From assembly GCF_023715345.1 (NCBI RefSeq), contig NZ_JAMBNY010000002.1, forward strand, positions 186,001 to 250,000: a DNA stretch of 64,000 nucleotides. The letters are read 5' to 3'. The notes under the pieces are model-generated. The model was not told the origin of the DNA. It saw only the letters and a list, made by a program, of their open reading frames with translations, and searched no databases. Both the position numbers and the translations under genes were made by a program. Every line of letters starts with the position of its first letter. Within the stretch, counting starts at the first letter, position 1. Origin of the DNA: Paenibacillus camelliae (GTDB taxonomy: Bacteria > Bacillota > Bacilli > Paenibacillales > Paenibacillaceae). Below are positions 62,145-64,000 of the stretch, piece after piece.

Positions 62145-63476
62145 TTATTTCGCAAGTGAAGATTTCTGAAGTCGCGCAGGAATGACGTCATTGCACACAA
62201 TATTGTCAAGAGATTCACGTTGAACGACGAGATCCGCTTGACCATCCTTTACAAATACGACAGCTGGTCTGCGAATACGATTATAGTTGCTAGCCATCGC
62301 ATAATTGTACGCACCCGTACAGAAAACAGCTAATAGATCTCCGCTTTTTGCTTCTGGCAGCTTCAAGTCCCAAATCAGCATATCGCCGCTTTCACAGCAT
62401 TTTCCTGCTATTGAAACTTCCTCTGTTGCTTCTTCATTTGCTCGGTTCGCGAGAATTGCTTCATATTTTGATTGATAAAGCGCTGGACGAGGGTTGTCCG
62501 TCATACCACCGTCAACCGCTACATATTTGCGAACGTTTGGAATATTTTTGCTCGTACCCACTGTGTAAAGTGTTGTACCCGCATCGCCTACCATACTACG
62601 ACCTGGCTCAACCCAAATTTCAGGCAATTCATAATTTGCCGCAGCAAAGTTTGTTTTAATGGCATCTGCGATGGCTTGGATGTATTCAGCAATTGGCAGT
62701 GGAGAATCTCCTTCTACATAGCGTATTCCAAAGCCGCCGCCAACATTGATAACTGAGAACAAGATGCCATGATCATCACGAATTTGTACAGCAAATTGAG
62801 TCACTTTCTCAACAGCCATACGGAAGCCTTCTACCTCAAAAATTTGAGATCCGATGTGAGAATGTACACCAAGCAGGTTGAGATTAGCAAGCTCATTAGC
62901 CTGAACAATCGCCTCACGAGCTGAACCATTACCCAAATCAAAACCAAATTTTGAATCTTCTTGACCTGTAGAAATATAATCATGCGTATGTGCCTCTACA
63001 CCAGGTGTAATGCGAAGCAATACATTAACTACTTTATCCTTTTTCGCTGCCAGCTCATTAAGCATGTGAAGCTCGATAAAGTTATCGACAACAAAGCAGC
63101 CAATCTCTACATCAAGCGCCATGTTGATTTCTTCCTCGGTTTTATTGTTACCATGGAAATGAATTCGCTCTGCTGGGAAGCCTGCTTGTATTGCTGTATA
63201 TAGCTCACCATCGGAAACGACATCCAACGATAGATTTTCTTGCTCGGCAAGCACACACATTGCTTTTACAGAAAAAGCTTTGCTTGCATAAGCCACTTGG
63301 AATTTTAAGCCTGACTCGCGAAAGGCTTGAACATATTCACGTGCACGTTGACGCACAAGTGCTTCGTCAACAACATATAGTGGTGTTCCGAATTGCTTCG
63401 CCAACTCGACAGCATCTACGCCGCCAATTTCTAAATGGCCATTATTGTTAATTTTACTTGTTCCGTGTAAATACAT
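62145..63476 (-). CDS. lysA: Diaminopimelate decarboxylase
   Basis: LysA decarboxylates meso-diaminopimelate to lysine, a PLP alanine-racemase-fold enzyme. The PLP lysine lies in VAYASKAFS; HSHIGSQIF, GGGFGIRY, EPGRSMVGDAG and CESGDML follow. 443 residues. I start at ATG 63476 (MYLHGTSKIN) after AGAGGGGAAC. It follows spoVAF, as in B. subtilis. Confidence 0.95.
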   Translation of the reverse strand: MYLHGTSKINNNGHLEIGGVDAVELAKQFGTPLYVVDEALVRQRAREYVQAFRESGLKFQVAYASKAFSVKAMCVLAEQENLSLDVVSDGELYTAIQAGFPAERIHFHGNNKTEEEINMALDVEIGCFVVDNFIELHMLNELAAKKDKVVNVLLRITPGVEAHTHDYISTGQEDSKFGFDLGNGSAREAIVQANELANLNLLGVHSHIGSQIFEVEGFRMAVEKVTQFAVQIRDDHGILFSVINVGGGFGIRYVEGDSPLPIAEYIQAIADAIKTNFAAANYELPEIWVEPGRSMVGDAGTTLYTVGTSKNIPNVRKYVAVDGGMTDNPRPALYQSKYEAILANRANEEATEEVSIAGKCCESGDMLIWDLKLPEAKSGDLLAVFCTGAYNYAMASNYNRIRRPAVVFVKDGQADLVVQRESLDNIVCNDVIPARLQKSSLAK

Positions 63477-63534
63477 AGTTCCCCTCTGCTTTCCTCTATC
63501 ATTGCAAGATAGACCCATTTATATCATATTCCCC

Positions 63535-63563
63535 AGTATAACCTATAACACTTGCCCGGTGAA
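63535..63563 (-). promoter_or_regulatory. Candidate promoter of lysA
   Basis: Minus-strand TTCACC and TATACT, 17 bases apart, in the gap between spoVAF and lysA; moderate match at -35. Confidence 0.4.
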
Positions 63564-63593
63564 ATGGATATTTGCGCACTAAATTTGTATTAT

Positions 63594-64000
63594 TTAGTTG
63601 GATTCACCGGAATCATCATTAGGCATACGATCAGATTGCTGTGGTCTCATAATATTTGGACGTGTTCGATTATACAACACTGGCTTGCGAATGAGAATAT
63701 TCAAAGCAGCTTTTGCATCAAATGGGATGAATGGCCATAAGTATGGACGATTCACTGAACGCTCCATCGTAAGCAATATTGTGATTAGCGTGACCGGAAT
63801 AATGAGTCCTGCTAAGCCGAACCAGGCGACAGTACATATGAGTACTAGTCTTACGAGTCGATTAGCAAGCCCAAGCTCATAGCTCGGTGTGGCGAACATC
63901 CCGACCGCTGCAATCGCAATATATAGGATGACCTCGTTAACGAATACACCGGTCTGTACTGCTATATCCCCGATTAATATTGCTGCAACTAAGGACATCG
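63594..64000 (-). CDS. spoVAF: Spore germination protein SpoVAF, GerA family (partial, 3' part)
   Basis: The visible 135 or so residues are the C-terminal membrane part of a GerA-family subunit: VAAILIGDIAVQTGVFVNEVI, LGLANRLVRL, and three further helices, then a hydrophilic tail. The family name is certain; SpoVAF rather than GerAA is inferred because spoVAF lies directly upstream of lysA in B. subtilis. It would form a subunit of the spore channel complex in the inner membrane. The gene runs off the right edge. Confidence 0.85.
   Translation of the reverse strand, partial: MSLVAAILIGDIAVQTGVFVNEVILYIAIAAVGMFATPSYELGLANRLVRLVLICTVAWFGLAGLIIPVTLITILLTMERSVNRPYLWPFIPFDAKAALNILIRKPVLYNRTRPNIMRPQQSDRMPNDDSGESN

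Noticed and set aside
1..64000. tRNA or rRNA genes
   Set aside because: I saw no tRNA-like cloverleaf (GGTTCRANNCC arms) or rRNA sequence in the gaps between genes; by eye only, so a tRNA scan would be the decisive check.

Overview
The window looks like the chromosome of an endospore-forming, low-to-mid GC Firmicute, most likely a Paenibacillus or close relative. The evidence is the set of sporulation genes (spoIVA, spoVIF, spmA/spmB with a D,D-carboxypeptidase, ytfI/ytfJ, ypeB, prsW, spoVAF), a cytochrome b6c complex, ResABCDE, strong AGGAGG ribosome sites, and gene order that closely follows the Bacillus subtilis block running from qcrABC to spoVAF. Species assignment is inference; gene families and synteny are from recognition, not database search. 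Almost every gene is on the minus strand; only three genes are on the plus strand (10719, 42966, serA at 44096).

Layout. 1-2.6 kb: menaquinol-cytochrome c reductase (qcrA, qcrB, start of qcrC), ypiF-like and IDEAL-domain genes. 2.6-8.2 kb: accessory stretch with a gamma-carbonic-anhydrase-like protein, two large proteins I do not recognise (one with a SEC-C tail), a histidine phosphatase and an ECF sigma/anti-sigma pair preceded by a striking promoter plus terminator leader. 8.2-20.3 kb: aromatic amino-acid supraoperon (tyrA, hisC, then trpABFCDE, aroH, aroB, aroC read right to left), with the trp operon preceded by a TRAP-type attenuator. 20.4-25.8 kb: cheR, ndk, hepT, menG, hepS, an unknown membrane protein, mtrB (TRAP itself) and hbs. 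26-39.8 kb: spoIVA, yphF-like, two ferredoxins, DUF2768, spoVIF, gpsA, plsY, der, a yphA-like membrane protein, ypfD, plsC, cmk, a ypfB-like protein, motI/ypfA, ypeB and a small CxxC protein. 39.8-45.7 kb: prsW, mecA-like, membrane proteins, CPBP protease, and plus-strand serA. 45.8-54.8 kb: resE-resD-resC-resB-resA, rluB, spmB-spmA-dacB. 55-64 kb: ytfJ-ytfI, scpB-scpA, riboflavin operon ribD-ribE-ribBA-ribH under an FMN riboswitch, ppiB, lysA and the 3' end of spoVAF.

How it fits together. The aro/trp block makes chorismate and then tryptophan, tyrosine and a histidine transaminase. TRAP, encoded about 7.5 kb away, should bind eleven (G/U)AG triplets in the trp leader when tryptophan is high and let the leader terminator form. 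HepS/HepT/MenG make menaquinone-7, which feeds the Qcr complex; ResABC assemble c-type cytochromes and ResDE regulate respiration. Most of the rest is housekeeping (phospholipid, ribosome, chromosome condensation, riboflavin, lysine/DAP) and sporulation.

The most interesting items are regulatory: the TRAP/trp pair outside Bacillus sensu stricto, a possible attenuator or small RNA upstream of the ECF sigma operon, two 140-bp near-identical structured repeats between spoIVA and yphF, short tandem repeats before spoVIF, a ribD ribosome site buried in the riboswitch terminator, and an unusual GpsA nucleotide-binding loop.
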